Positions 1 to 8,358 of a stretch of DNA of 64,000 bases are shown one piece after another (the first letter of the stretch is position 1; each line of letters starts with the position of its first letter). Made by a program: the position numbers and the translations under genes. Under the pieces are notes generated by a model. That model saw nothing but the letters and a program-made list of their open reading frames with translations. It made no database searches and was not told where the DNA came from. Source of the stretch: Rhodocaloribacter sp964552015 (lineage in GTDB: Bacteria > Bacteroidota > Rhodothermia > Rhodothermales > ISCAR-4553); assembly GCA_964552015.1 (NCBI GenBank), contig CAZKFR010000007.1, positions 20,440 through 84,439 of the forward strand. The letters run 5' to 3'.

Positions 1-2045
1 ACCCACAGGTTGCGCCCCGCGTCGACGCGGGCGTGCCAGCCCGGCGGGATGACCACCGTGGTGTCGTACTGAAAGACGATGGCGGGGCCGTCGAACCGGT
101 GGCCGTGGCGCAGCCGGGGGCGGTCGTAGCCGGGGGTGGGGGTTGGGCCGGCGGCGTCGAACCAGACGGGGCGCTCGGGGAGGCGGGCCACGTCGGCCAG
201 GGTGTCGGCGGGCGGCTCTTCCGGCAGGGCGAGCGGCAGGCCGGGGGCGGTGCCGCGCACGCGGAGCGTCACCACCTCCACGGGCGCTTCCGGGCGGGCG
301 TGCCCGTACCGCTGCCGGTGGGCCGCGTGAAAGGCAGCCACGGCCTCTGCGACGCCTTCGGCCGTGACGGGCCAGGCCAGCGGCACGTCCAGCTCATAGC
401 TCTGCCCGGCATAGCGGAGGTCGAGGCGGGCCGTGAGGGTCACGTCGTCGAAGCCGTCGCGGGCCAGCACCTCACGGACGGTGCGGGCGAGCGCGCCGGC
501 GGCCTCCCGGAGGGGCGCGGGGTCGCCGGTCAGGGCGGCGGCCGGGCGCAGCACCGACCGGGAGGCGTCGTAGACGACGTCGGCCAGCAGCAGGCCCAGT
601 GCGCTGAGGACGCCGGGATACGGCGGGATGAGCACCCGGCGGATGCCCAGGGCGGCGGCCAGGTCGCAGGCATGGAGGGGGCCGGCCCCGCCGAAGGGCA
701 CCAGGACGTGCTCGGCCGGGTCGTGCCCGCGCTCCACGGAGACGCGGCGGAGCGCCCGTTCCATCGTGGCGTTGGCCACCCGGAGCACCCCGAGCGCGGC
801 TTCCTCGGCCGAGAGGCCCAGCTTCGTGCCCAGCCCGGCCAGCGCCGCACGCGCCGCCTCGGCCGCCAGCCGTACCGACACCGCCGCGCCCGAAGCGTCC
901 CCGCCCAGCCGCTGCCCGGCATCGAGGCGGCCCAGCACCAGGTTGGCATCCGTGACCGTGGGCGCCGTGCCGCCGCGCCCGTAGCAGACCGGCCCCGGGA
1001 TTGCGCCGGCGCTCTCCGGCCCTACCCGCAGCACCCCGCCGGCATCCACCCGGGCGATGCTCCCGCCTCCGGCCCCGACGGTGTGGATGTCCGTCGACGG
1101 CAGGCGGAGCGGCAGGCCGGCGATGACGCCCTCCGACGTGTGGGGCACGGCGCCGGGGCAGAGGGCCACGTCGGTGCTCGTGCCCCCCATGTCGAACGTC
1201 ATGATGCGGGGCGCGTCGGTGCCCAGGGCCTGCCGCGCCAGCGCGAACGCCCCGACGACGCCGCCCGCCGGGCCGCTGAGCACCAGCCGGGCCGCCTGCC
1301 GCGCCGCCGGGCCGGCCCCGATGGCCCCGCCGTTCGACTGCATGATGCGGAGCGTGCGACCGCCGAGGGCCTCCTCCAGCCGCCCCAGGTAGCGGGCCAC
1401 CAGCGGCTGCACGTAGGCGTTGATCACCGTCGTGGCCGTCCGCTCGTACTCCCGGTACTCGGGCAGGATGTCGCTGCTGAGCGAGACGGCCACCTCCGGG
1501 CACGCCGCCCGTATCCGCTCGGCGGCCCGGCGCTCGTGGGTCGGATCGCGGAAGGAGAAGAGGAACACCACGGCCACGCTCTCGATGCCCTCGTCCGCCA
1601 GGCGTTGGGCCACCTGCGCCACGGCGTCCTCGTCGAGGGGGGTCAGCACCCGGCCGGCGGCGTCGAGCCGCTCGGGCACCTCGAAGCGCCAGGCGGCAGG
1701 CACCAGCGGGGGCGGGCGATGCTGGCTGAGGCGGTAGAGGTGGGGGCGGTGCTGCCTTCCGATGGCCAGCACATCGGCGAAGCCGGCGGTGGTGACGAGC
1801 GCTGTGCGGGCGCCGCTCCGTTCGAGGAGGGCGTTGGTGGCTACCGTCGTGCCGTGGACCACGGCGGCGTCCGGCGCCACCCCCAGCGCCGCGAGCCCGG
1901 CCACGATGGCCCGGCTCTGGTCGGCCGGCGTCGTCGGGGTCTTGTGCACCACCAGCCGCCCGTCCACCACCCACACGAAGTCGGTGAACGTGCCGCCCAC
2001 GTCGATGCCCACGAGCTGGCGGGCCGGCGTCCCGGTACGGGTCAT
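1..2045 (-). CDS. Hydantoinase/oxoprolinase family protein (HyuA-like), 3' end cut by window edge
   Basis: The reading frame opens at the ATG at 2045 on the minus strand and stays open to the window edge (about 681 codons), so the C-terminus is missing. The N-terminus shows the actin-like ATPase phosphate loop VGIDVGGTFTDFVWV (about residues 12-26). An internal MTFDMGGTSTDVALC motif and a GGGSIARVDAGG glycine loop follow, as in N-methylhydantoinase A and 5-oxoprolinase subunit A. Such enzymes hydrolyse cyclic amides such as hydantoins or 5-oxoproline using ATP, usually with a HyuB partner, which would lie beyond the left edge. The exact substrate cannot be read from sequence. The family is clear; the specific activity is not. 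Confidence 0.88.
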   Translation of the reverse strand, partial: MTRTGTPARQLVGIDVGGTFTDFVWVVDGRLVVHKTPTTPADQSRAIVAGLAALGVAPDAAVVHGTTVATNALLERSGARTALVTTAGFADVLAIGRQHRPHLYRLSQHRPPPLVPAAWRFEVPERLDAAGRVLTPLDEDAVAQVAQRLADEGIESVAVVFLFSFRDPTHERRAAERIRAACPEVAVSLSSDILPEYREYERTATTVINAYVQPLVARYLGRLEEALGGRTLRIMQSNGGAIGAGPAARQAARLVLSGPAGGVVGAFALARQALGTDAPRIMTFDMGGTSTDVALCPGAVPHTSEGVIAGLPLRLPSTDIHTVGAGGGSIARVDAGGVLRVGPESAGAIPGPVCYGRGGTAPTVTDANLVLGRLDAGQRLGGDASGAAVSVRLAAEAARAALAGLGTKLGLSAEEAALGVLRVANATMERALRRVSVERGHDPAEHVLVPFGGAGPLHACDLAAALGIRRVLIPPYPGVLSALGLLLADVVYDASRSVLRPAAALTGDPAPLREAAGALARTVREVLARDGFDDVTLTARLDLRYAGQSYELDVPLAWPVTAEGVAEAVAAFHAAHRQRYGHARPEAPVEVVTLRVRGTAPGLPLALPEEPPADTLADVARLPERPVWFDAAGPTPTPGYDRPRLRHGHRFDGPAIVFQYDTTVVIPPGWHARVDAGRNLW

Positions 2046-2144
2046 AGGCTACGTATCGGATCGTCAGGAGCAGGTCCGGGTGCACGGGTCACCCGGCGCG
2101 GTCGCCCGCATATACGGCATGAGCAGGGAAGAACGCAAGCGCCG

Positions 2145-2771
2145 TCAGGCCGGGATGCGCCCGCCGCAGACGAAGAAGTCGTCCTGTCGCCAGGCGCAGT
2201 CCACATCGGTGAAGCCCGCCCGTTCCATGGCTTTCATCTGGCGGAACAGGCCCAGCGTGCCCACGTGGTCCGCCACGATCAGGTGCCCGCCGGGGGTGAG
2301 GCTCTCGCCGAGGCCCTGGAACAGCAATTCGTACCGGGTCTCCGCCTCGGCCCCTTCCACCCCGTGCCCGACGATGGCATGCAGCGCCAGCGAGGCCACG
2401 ATCACGTCGTACGGCCCCCCGGGCAGCGGCTCCCCGTCGGCCGAGACGGTGGCCTGCAGGGCCTGCACGTCGACGTGCAGGTCGCCGACCTTGGCCCGGG
2501 CCAGCGCCAGCAGCTCGGGGTCCTCGTCGATCAGCGTCATCCGGGCCATCGGGTAGGCCGAGAGGATGGTGTAGGCCGCATTGCCCGTACCGCAGGCAAG
2601 GTCGCACACGCTGGTCTGTGCATCGAGCGGCGGCAGCGCCGCCAGCATCTCTTCGAGCATGGGCACCACCAGCGGCATCCGGCGCTCCACGTGCAGGTCA
2701 TACCAGTACCCGTTTTTCCAGAAACCGCCGCCGCGCCGCAGGAGGTTCTGACGCCAGTTGGGAGGAGTCAT
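2145..2771 (-). CDS. Class I SAM-dependent methyltransferase
   Basis: This 208-residue protein has methyltransferase motif I at about residues 57-65 (DLACGTGNA). An acidic residue at the end of strand 2 (LIDEDPE) and a motif IV-like PYDVIVASLALHAI follow. The fold is that of small cytosolic Rossmann methyltransferases. The substrate is unknown; there is no extra domain. It lies between the hydantoinase gene and lexA on the same strand, 99 bp upstream of the hydantoinase start, so co-transcription is possible. The late GFTDVDCAWRQDDFFVCGG stretch resembles methyltransferases acting on small molecules, but that is a weak inference. Confidence 0.8.
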   Translation of the reverse strand: MTPPNWRQNLLRRGGGFWKNGYWYDLHVERRMPLVVPMLEEMLAALPPLDAQTSVCDLACGTGNAAYTILSAYPMARMTLIDEDPELLALARAKVGDLHVDVQALQATVSADGEPLPGGPYDVIVASLALHAIVGHGVEGAEAETRYELLFQGLGESLTPGGHLIVADHVGTLGLFRQMKAMERAGFTDVDCAWRQDDFFVCGGRIPA

Positions 2772-2914
2772 GCAGATAAGAACGATCGAAGGGAAACGCC
2801 ATCGGTTGCACAGGCCCGTCCGGGCACGTCGTGCCGAAATTGCACGAGGGAGCCCCGGCCAAAGATCCGCGAAGAATGTGCGACGCCGCGACCGGGACGC
2901 CCCGGCGCCCCCGC

Positions 2915-3556
2915 TCAGCTCCGCCCCACGGTGCGCTTGAAGATGCCGTTGCGGTTGACGTGCCCGACGTAGCGGCCGAGTACCCGCACCTCTTCAAACA
3001 CGTCCGGCTGGATGTAAATGTCGGAATAGTCCTCGTTGGCCGGTTCGAGGCGCAGGCCGCGCTCGTCGTAATAGATGCGTTTGAGCGAGGTCTCGCCGTT
3101 GTAGAGCACCGCGCCGATGCCGCCGTTCGGGATGTCGTCGTCCATGAGCAGCACATAGTCGCCGTCGTGGATGTCGGCGCCCTGCATCGACTGCCCCGAG
3201 ACGCGGATGGCATAGATACGGTCGAGGTTGGGAAAGAGGGTCTCGAGGGTGATCGTCCCCAGATGCTCCTCGACGGCTTCCTGCAACCGTCCGGCCGAAA
3301 TGATGCCCCGGATCGGGATCCCGGCCGGCTCCTGCCGGGGCAGCCGCTCCTCGACGAGCTGGTAGCCGGTAGCATCGCGCCGCAGATACCCTTTCTTGTG
3401 CAATGCTTGCAGGTTCTGCGTCACGCTGTTGGGCGAGCGGTAGCCGAAATGATCGACGATCTCGCGATAGGTCGGCCACACGCCGTGCTCGGCAATGAAG
3501 TCCCGGATGAACAGCAGAAAATCACGCTGCTTGGCGGTCAGGTCCCGGCGGCTCAT
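2915..3556 (-). CDS. lexA: LexA repressor, SOS regulator with self-cleavage protease domain
   Basis: This 213-residue protein starts MSRRDLTAKQ at 3556. Two upstream in-frame ATGs (3565, 3583) are less likely because the family N-terminus aligns here. Residues 1-65 form the winged HTH (TYREIVDHFGYRSPNSVTQNL). The self-cleavage bond is Ala88-Gly89 (GIISAGR), the catalytic Ser is 123 (SGQSM) and the catalytic Lys is 159 (ETSLKR). The 35-residue spacing from cleavage site to Ser matches LexA. It represses DNA-damage genes until RecA filaments trigger autocleavage. A promoter and an inverted repeat directly upstream suggest autoregulation. The neighbouring recO is also a repair gene. Confidence 0.95.
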   Translation of the reverse strand: MSRRDLTAKQRDFLLFIRDFIAEHGVWPTYREIVDHFGYRSPNSVTQNLQALHKKGYLRRDATGYQLVEERLPRQEPAGIPIRGIISAGRLQEAVEEHLGTITLETLFPNLDRIYAIRVSGQSMQGADIHDGDYVLLMDDDIPNGGIGAVLYNGETSLKRIYYDERGLRLEPANEDYSDIYIQPDVFEEVRVLGRYVGHVNRNGIFKRTVGRS

Positions 3557-3568
3557 ACGACGCATCGT

Positions 3569-3622
3569 GTATATGTGTAACATGTGGCGCACAGTATACG
3601 ACACGCACCGCGAGAAAGGCAA
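3569..3622 (-). promoter_or_regulatory. lexA promoter with overlapping inverted repeat (candidate LexA box)
   Basis: Reading the minus strand, a -35-like TTGCCT (3617-3622) and a -10 TATACT (3593-3598) are separated by 18 bp. Downstream and overlapping the -10 is an imperfect inverted repeat: GTATACTGTG (3590-3599) and CACATATAC (3569-3577). An operator at this place would block transcription initiation, as expected for LexA autoregulation. The LexA motif of this lineage is not known to me, so the operator call is inference. Confidence 0.45.
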
Positions 3623-3636
3623 GACGCCGGCGCCGT

Positions 3637-4395
3637 TCAGGAAGCCGGGCCGTCGCGCTCGTCGAGGAGGCGGCCGACGACCCGCGCGCTTCGCGAAGGG
3701 TAGACGTCGTCGAAGTGGTAACGGAGAAAGGCCTCCACGAGGCGATCCACCTCGCGGCGCACGTCATCGGTCAGGCGCAGGCGCATGACCGCATCGAGGT
3801 CCGCACGGGCCAGGATGGCGAAGGCACGCAGGGCAGCCCGGCTTGCGGTGATGCCGGGTGCCGGGCGCGGCAGGATGGCACCGCTGGCCGGATCGAGCAC
3901 GCCCCCCTCATCCGGCAGGGCCGCCACGGTCTCTCGCTCGAAGGAGGGCGCGAACCCGAGCAGCCCGGCCAGCCGCAGCCGGAAGAAGGGCCAGACGTTG
4001 GCGCTCCGCTCCCCGGCGCGATCCAGCCGCTGCAGCCCCGCCAGCAACAGATCCAGTACGGGGGGCAGTTGCTGCTCTTCCTGCATCAGCGCCTCGGTCA
4101 GTTCGACCATCTGCAACCCGATCGCCAGCTTCTCCAGGTCCGCGCCGATACCGGGGAAGCGCTGCAGGTGCGCGCTCTCGGTCAGCGTCTGGAGCCCCCG
4201 CGTCGGACGGTAGTACAACACGACCTCCACATAAGCCATCGGCTGGAGCGTGGATCCGTAACGACTGCCGGGCAACCGGGCCCCCCGGGCCATCACCGAT
4301 ACCTTGCCCCGCTCCCGCGTCAGCAACGTGACGATGCGGCTCGTCTCGCCGTAATCCATGCCGCGCAGCACCACCGCATCGGTTCGAATGATCAT
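3637..4395 (-). CDS. recO: DNA repair protein RecO
   Basis: This 252-residue protein has the N-terminal OB-fold signature of RecO: IIRTDAVVLRGMDYGETSRI, then TRERGKVSVMARGARLPGSR. RecO anneals SSB-coated single strands and loads RecA together with RecR in recombinational repair. Length is normal for the family. The C-terminal helical domain lacks the four cysteines that form a zinc finger in many RecO proteins; the equivalent stretch (about residues 150-175) has no Cys. That is known in several lineages and need not mean loss of function. It sits 80 bp upstream of lexA on the same strand, so a repair operon is plausible. Confidence 0.93.
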   Translation of the reverse strand: MIIRTDAVVLRGMDYGETSRIVTLLTRERGKVSVMARGARLPGSRYGSTLQPMAYVEVVLYYRPTRGLQTLTESAHLQRFPGIGADLEKLAIGLQMVELTEALMQEEQQLPPVLDLLLAGLQRLDRAGERSANVWPFFRLRLAGLLGFAPSFERETVAALPDEGGVLDPASGAILPRPAPGITASRAALRAFAILARADLDAVMRLRLTDDVRREVDRLVEAFLRYHFDDVYPSRSARVVGRLLDERDGPAS

Positions 4396-4517
4396 ATCGG
4401 TACGAGATCGAACGACGTCATCCCGACGTGTACCCGGACGGCTACAAGCCTGAAGATGTGGAGGTTGGAGGGCCTACCCTGGGGTTATGGAACCGGGCTG
4501 CCGGGGTTTATCCTGGT

Positions 4518-4532
4518 GTTGACCCTGTCAAC
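4518..4532. promoter_or_regulatory. Palindrome in the recO / HhH-gene divergent spacer
   Basis: GTTGAC-CCT-GTCAAC is a perfect 6+6 inverted repeat with a 3-bp centre. It lies in the 217-bp spacer between divergent recO and the ComEA-like gene. It could be an operator or part of a promoter (it contains TTGACC). No function is proven and the short arms could be chance. Confidence 0.2.
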
Positions 4533-4612
4533 GCGGCGACGGCCCGAAGGCTCCGTCGCTGCGGGCAGAGCCACCGTCCTTTCTTCCTGATGGCACCGCA
4601 CGGCCCCGGCTC

Positions 4613-5077
4613 ATGCGCTGGCTCTACCGCCTCCAGCAACGCCTCAGCCTGACCCGGCAGGAGAGCTTCGCCCTCCTGGGTCTGGCCTTTCTGCTGGCCA
4701 CCGGGCTCACCGCCCGCCTCGTCTTCGTCCGGTGGCTGGCCCCCGCACCCGGACCTCTGGAAGCGAACACGTCGCTGTTCGAAGAGGGGGCCCGGCGGTA
4801 TCGCAGCCAGACCACCGCCCCCCCGGATGCGGCCCCTTCCATGGCCCCTCCCGTCGCCCCGGCACCCGGCACCGGACGAATCAACCTGAACACCGCCACG
4901 GCCGAGGAACTCGAGCGCCTGCCCCGCATCGGGCCGGCGATGGCCGCCCGCATCATCGCCTACCGCGAAGAACACGGGCCGTTCGCCCGCGTGGCCGACC
5001 TGACCCGCGTGCGCGGCATCGGCCCGAAAACGCTGGCCCAACTCGAACCCCTCCTGTACGTCGAGGACGATCCCTGA
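4613..5077 (+). CDS. ComEA-like helix-hairpin-helix membrane protein
   Basis: This 154-residue protein has a short cytoplasmic N-terminus and one membrane helix at about residues 18-42 (LLGLAFLLATGLTARLVFV). A Pro/Ala-rich linker follows. The C-terminal tandem HhH domain starts with INLNTATAEELERLPRIGP and ends with the second hairpin VRGIGPKTLAQLEPLL. This domain binds DNA non-specifically; in ComEA it receives incoming DNA during natural competence. Here the domain would face the periplasm. No other competence gene lies nearby, so a general DNA-binding or repair-linked role is also possible. Confidence 0.8.
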   Translation: MRWLYRLQQRLSLTRQESFALLGLAFLLATGLTARLVFVRWLAPAPGPLEANTSLFEEGARRYRSQTTAPPDAAPSMAPPVAPAPGTGRINLNTATAEELERLPRIGPAMAARIIAYREEHGPFARVADLTRVRGIGPKTLAQLEPLLYVEDDP

Positions 5078-5160
5078 CCTTTTCGCCGAGTCCGGCGCAA
5101 CGTATCCCCCCCGCGCCCGTACACCCGGAGCAGCCTTGCCCGCCCTCCGGAGGTACCCCC

Positions 5161-5616
5161 ATGTACACCCCCTCACCGCTCCAATCCCTCGACCTCGACA
5201 CCATGATGTCGTTCGTCTCGACCGTGCTCGCCGAGATGAACCTGGGGTTGCTGATCTATCATCTGGAAGACCCCGAAGACCCGCTCTCCCTCCGACTGAT
5301 CTACGCCAATGCGAAGGCTTCCGAGTATACCGGATCGGACCTGGCCCCGCTGACGGGGCTTACCATCGCGGAAGCCTTCCCTCCCCTGGCCGCGACGGAT
5401 TTGCCGGACATCTATGCCGACATGGCGCGTGGCGGGCATTCCCGCAACCTCGGCACCTTCGAATACCCTGGCGACGGTCGCATCGAACACAGCTACTATG
5501 CGGTCCGTGCTTTCCCGATGCCGGCTCACTGTGTCGGCATCGTCTTCGAGAACATCACCCTGCGCAAACAACTCGAAGCACTCATCCGCAAAGAACGACA
5601 GCCCGGTTCGTCCTGA
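5161..5616 (+). CDS. Single-PAS-domain protein
   Basis: The ATG at 5161 is preceded by a GGAGG ribosome-binding site at the right spacing, which fixes the start. The 151-residue product is essentially one PAS domain: LGLLIYHLEDPEDPLSLRLI, YANAKASEYTGSDLAPLTG, and the typical end FENITLRKQLEALIRKE, which in other proteins leads into a kinase helix. No kinase, GGDEF or DNA-binding domain follows. It may be a stand-alone sensor module acting in trans, or a fragment of an ancestral histidine kinase. The ligand is unknown. It is followed after 8 bp by the SdpI-like gene, so the two are likely co-transcribed. Confidence 0.75.
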   Translation: MYTPSPLQSLDLDTMMSFVSTVLAEMNLGLLIYHLEDPEDPLSLRLIYANAKASEYTGSDLAPLTGLTIAEAFPPLAATDLPDIYADMARGGHSRNLGTFEYPGDGRIEHSYYAVRAFPMPAHCVGIVFENITLRKQLEALIRKERQPGSS

Positions 5617-5624
5617 CACCCCCC

Positions 5625-5951
5625 ATGAACCTGCTGCTTGGCCTGACGAACATCTTTTGCGCCCTGCTCGGCATCGGGCTGGCAATCCCGCTGCTGCGCG
5701 GGAAGATCCCGAGGAATCCCCTCTACGGGGTGCGCTTCCGCACATCCTTCGCGTCGGACGAGCTGTGGTACGCCATCAACCGGTACGGAGCACGCAGGAT
5801 GCTGGTCTGGTCGGGTGTCCTGCTGGCCATCGGTGTCCTCGCGTTCTTCGTCCCCATGCACTCGGACGTCGTCGTCCTGCTTTTCGCGCTGGCGCCGCTG
5901 CTCTACCTGGTCCCGTGCATCGAGACGTACCGGTACGCCCAACGGCTCTGA
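5625..5951 (+). CDS. SdpI/YhfL-family small membrane protein
   Basis: This 108-residue protein has three predicted membrane helices (about residues 5-24, 56-75, 82-98). Between helix 1 and 2 it carries the family signature PRNPLYGVRFRTSFASDELWYAINRYGARRM, the region conserved in SdpI immunity proteins and related DUF proteins. In Bacillus SdpI protects against the SdpC toxin and sequesters a repressor. No SdpC-like toxin is visible here, so a role in immunity is not supported. The start ATG at 5625 is 8 bp after the PAS gene. Confidence 0.75.
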   Translation: MNLLLGLTNIFCALLGIGLAIPLLRGKIPRNPLYGVRFRTSFASDELWYAINRYGARRMLVWSGVLLAIGVLAFFVPMHSDVVVLLFALAPLLYLVPCIETYRYAQRL

Positions 5952-5981
5952 GCACGGCAACGCCTGGTGCCGGGCCACTAC

Positions 5982-6006
5982 GCCTGTAAGGGAATCCCTC
6001 ACAGGC
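5982..6006. terminator. Inverted repeat downstream of the SdpI-like gene
   Basis: Two 12-bp arms (5982-5993 and 5995-6006; GCCTGTAAGGGA versus TCCCTCACAGGC) pair with one mismatch around a single central base. It lies 30 bp after the SdpI-like stop. There is no T tract, so it is more a hairpin or cruciform-forming site, possibly a weak terminator or RNA 3' end. Confidence 0.35.
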
Positions 6007-6047
6007 CAATCCGGGATTCACCGGCATTTTCGAGCCGTTTCGCGTCG

Positions 6048-6135
6048 TATACTGCTTCCAGCACTTCTCAAGGGCTTATCTGAGAAGTACACGGTAGCGG
6101 GGTCGTCTTGCGGTGGGGCGGCCCCGCTTTGTTGT
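6048..6135 (+). ncRNA. Candidate small RNA: orphan promoter, hairpin and terminator
   Basis: Between two convergent genes lies a -10 element TATACT (6048-6053), inside the 10-mer TCGTATACTG also found before lexA and before the radical SAM gene. About 10 bp downstream there is a perfect 8-bp stem ACTTCTCA/TGAGAAGT (6063-6070 and 6081-6088). Then a GC-rich terminator stem GCGGGG...CCCCGC (6097-6127) ends in TTTGTTGT. No open frame fits. A transcript of about 75 nt from near 6060 to 6135 would be intergenic and terminator-bounded. The -35 (CATTTT, 17 bp upstream) is poor. It matches no RNA family I recognise. Confidence 0.3.
6097..6135 (+). terminator. Rho-independent terminator
   Basis: The stem GCGGGG (6097-6102) pairs with CCCCGC (6122-6127); an alternative inner stem is GGGG/CCCC with a 3-base loop (6115-6125). 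It is followed by TTTGTTGT. It points along the plus strand and ends just before the paaZ stop codon on the other strand. Confidence 0.55.
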
Positions 6136-6136
6136 C

Positions 6137-8203
6137 TCAGGTTCGCCGGGCCACCAGGGTCAGGATGTCGTAGGTGGCCACCAGTTCGTCGTCCTGGTTG
6201 GTCACGTCCACGTGCCACTCCACCACCCCGCTCGGCCGCTCGCCCTCGCGTGGCTCCTTCGACGTCTTCTTCTTCACCGTCAGCTTCGCCTGGATGGTGT
6301 CGCCGGGCCGGACGGGTTTGGTGAAGCGCAGGTTCTCCAGCCCGTAGTTGGCCAGCACCGGCCCCTGCCGGGGGTCGACGAACAGGCCGGCGGCTGCCGA
6401 GAGGACGAAGTAGCCGTGGGCCACGCGCCCCTCGAAGATCTCGCTCTCGCGGGCCGCCAGGTCGTCCATGTGGGCGTAGAAGTAGTCCCCGCTGACACCG
6501 GCGAAGTTGACGATGTCGGCTTCGGTAACGGTGCGGCGGGCGGTGGTGAGCGTCTCGCCGACGGTGAGCTCGTCGAAGTACTTGCGGAAGGGATGGACGT
6601 CGGCTTCGGGGCGGGCGGCGCCGGGCATCCACTCGCCGCCGACGACCGTCAGCGTGGTGGGCGAGCCCTGGATGGCGGTGCGCTGCATGTAGTGGTGCAG
6701 CCCGCGGATGCCGCCCATCTCCTCGCCGCCGCCGGCGCGGCCCGGGCCGCCGTGCACCAGGTGCGGCAGCGGCGAGCCGTGGCCCGTGTTCTCCTTCGCG
6801 CAGTCACGGTTGAGCAGCAGGAGCCGCCCGTGGTAGGCCGCCGTGCCCAGCACCACGTCGCGGGCCACCCGGTCGTCGGCCGTCACCAGCGAGCCCACCA
6901 GGCTGCCCTTGCCCAGCTTCGCCAGGGCGATGGCCTCGTCGAGGTCGCCGTAGGGCATGATGGTGTTGACAGGCCCGAACGCCTCCACGTCGTGCGGCGC
7001 CGTGTGCTCGAACGGGCGCGGGCAGTAGAGCAGCGTCGGGGGGAAGAAGGCGCCCTTCGCGGGGTCGGCATCGACGACCTCGAAGCCATTGTTCAGGCCG
7101 CCGTAGACCACCTCGCCGGCGGCGGCCAGCTCGGCCAGGCGCGCCCGCACCTCCTCCACCTGCCCCCGGCTCACCAGCGGCCCCATGCGCACGGCCTCAT
7201 TGGCCGGGTTGCCCACCGTCACCCCGCCGAGCCGCTTCGCGAGGGCCTCGACGACGGCCTCCACGCGGTCCGCCGGCACGAACGTCCGGCGGATGGCCGT
7301 ACACCGCTGCCCCGTCTTGATGGTCATCTCACGGGCCACCTCCTTGACGAAGATATCGAACTCGGGCATGTCCGGCGTCACGTCGGGGCCGAGCATGGAG
7401 AAGTTGAGCGAGTCCGCCTCCATGTTGAAGCGCACCGACTCGCGCAGGATCGTGGGGTGGGCCTTGAGGCGCCGGCCCGTCTCGGCCGAGCCGGTGAAGG
7501 TGACCACGTCCTGCCCGGTCAGGTGGTCGAACAGGTCGCCGACACCGCCGCAGATGAGCTGCAACGCCCCCTCCGGCAGGATCTCCGACTCGATCATCGC
7601 CCGCACCATCCGCTCGGTGACGTAGGCCGTGACCGAGGCGGGCTTGACGATGGCGGGCATCCCGGCCAGGAACGTCGGGGCCAGCTTCTCGAGCATCCCC
7701 CAGCAGGGGAAGTTGAACGCGTTGATGTGCACGGCCACCCCTTCGAGCGGCACCAGAATATGGTGGCCGATGAACGTCCCGCCCCGCGACAGGATCTCCG
7801 GCTTGCCGTCGAGCAGGAACGGCTCGTCGGGCAGTTCGCGGCGGCCCTTGCTCGAATAAACGAAGAACGTGCCGATGCCGCCCTCGACGTCGATCCACGC
7901 GTCTTTCTTCGTGGCGCCGGTGGCCCAGGAGGCTTCGTAGAACTCGTCCTTCCGCGCCATCAGGTACTTGGCCATCGCCTTGAGCATCCGGGCGCGCTCG
8001 TGGAAGGTCATCTTCCGCAGCTTCGGCCCGCCGACGGTGCGGGCGTAGTCGAGCATCCCTTTGAAGTCGAGCCCTGCGCTCGACACCTCGGCCACCGGCT
8101 CCCCGGTGACGGCGTGATAGACCGTGCGGGCCTCGCCTTCGCCCGCGTGCCAGCGCCCCTGCGCATAGCTCTGCACTTTCCCGAGATAGACTGTCGTTTC
8201 CAT
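6137..8203 (-). CDS. paaZ: Bifunctional oxepin-CoA hydrolase / 3-oxo-5,6-dehydrosuberyl-CoA semialdehyde dehydrogenase
   Basis: This 688-residue protein is a fusion of an aldehyde dehydrogenase and a MaoC hot-dog hydratase, the architecture of PaaZ. The ALDH part (about 1-520) has the general base Glu262 (NMEADS) and the catalytic Cys301 (GQRCTA). The MaoC part (about 545-688) has the hydratase motif GVSGDYFYAHMDD with Asp and His. PaaZ opens the oxepin ring of the phenylacetate pathway and oxidises the resulting semialdehyde with NADP. Length and residue spacing match the Escherichia coli enzyme. It is the most 3' gene on the minus-strand side of the paa island; a scaffold gap lies just upstream. 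Confidence 0.95.
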   Translation of the reverse strand: METTVYLGKVQSYAQGRWHAGEGEARTVYHAVTGEPVAEVSSAGLDFKGMLDYARTVGGPKLRKMTFHERARMLKAMAKYLMARKDEFYEASWATGATKKDAWIDVEGGIGTFFVYSSKGRRELPDEPFLLDGKPEILSRGGTFIGHHILVPLEGVAVHINAFNFPCWGMLEKLAPTFLAGMPAIVKPASVTAYVTERMVRAMIESEILPEGALQLICGGVGDLFDHLTGQDVVTFTGSAETGRRLKAHPTILRESVRFNMEADSLNFSMLGPDVTPDMPEFDIFVKEVAREMTIKTGQRCTAIRRTFVPADRVEAVVEALAKRLGGVTVGNPANEAVRMGPLVSRGQVEEVRARLAELAAAGEVVYGGLNNGFEVVDADPAKGAFFPPTLLYCPRPFEHTAPHDVEAFGPVNTIMPYGDLDEAIALAKLGKGSLVGSLVTADDRVARDVVLGTAAYHGRLLLLNRDCAKENTGHGSPLPHLVHGGPGRAGGGEEMGGIRGLHHYMQRTAIQGSPTTLTVVGGEWMPGAARPEADVHPFRKYFDELTVGETLTTARRTVTEADIVNFAGVSGDYFYAHMDDLAARESEIFEGRVAHGYFVLSAAAGLFVDPRQGPVLANYGLENLRFTKPVRPGDTIQAKLTVKKKTSKEPREGERPSGVVEWHVDVTNQDDELVATYDILTLVARRT

Positions 8204-8242
8204 GGCTGCCGGTATCTGTCAGGGTGAATACGGGGAGGGCCG

Positions 8243-8342
8243 NNNNNNNNNNNNNNNNNNNNNNNNNNNNNNNNNNNNNNNNNNNNNNNNNNNNNNNNNN
8301 NNNNNNNNNNNNNNNNNNNNNNNNNNNNNNNNNNNNNNNNNN
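8243..8342. other. Scaffold gap of 100 N
   Basis: Exactly 100 unknown bases between paaZ and paaY. The two edges share no visible overlap, so the true distance is unknown and a small gene could be missing here. Confidence 0.99.
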
Positions 8343-8358
8343 CGAAGCGCGGGACGAA

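Noticed and set aside
33..2972. A very long open frame on the plus strand antisense to the hydantoinase and methyltransferase genes
   Set aside because: It has no family motifs and is rich in Gly, Arg, Ala and His, as expected from antisense frames in GC-rich DNA. The minus strand has clear protein motifs over the same region.
4613..5951. A competence operon around the ComEA-like gene
   Set aside because: No ComEC, ComF or pilus gene is near; the next genes are a PAS protein and an SdpI-like protein.
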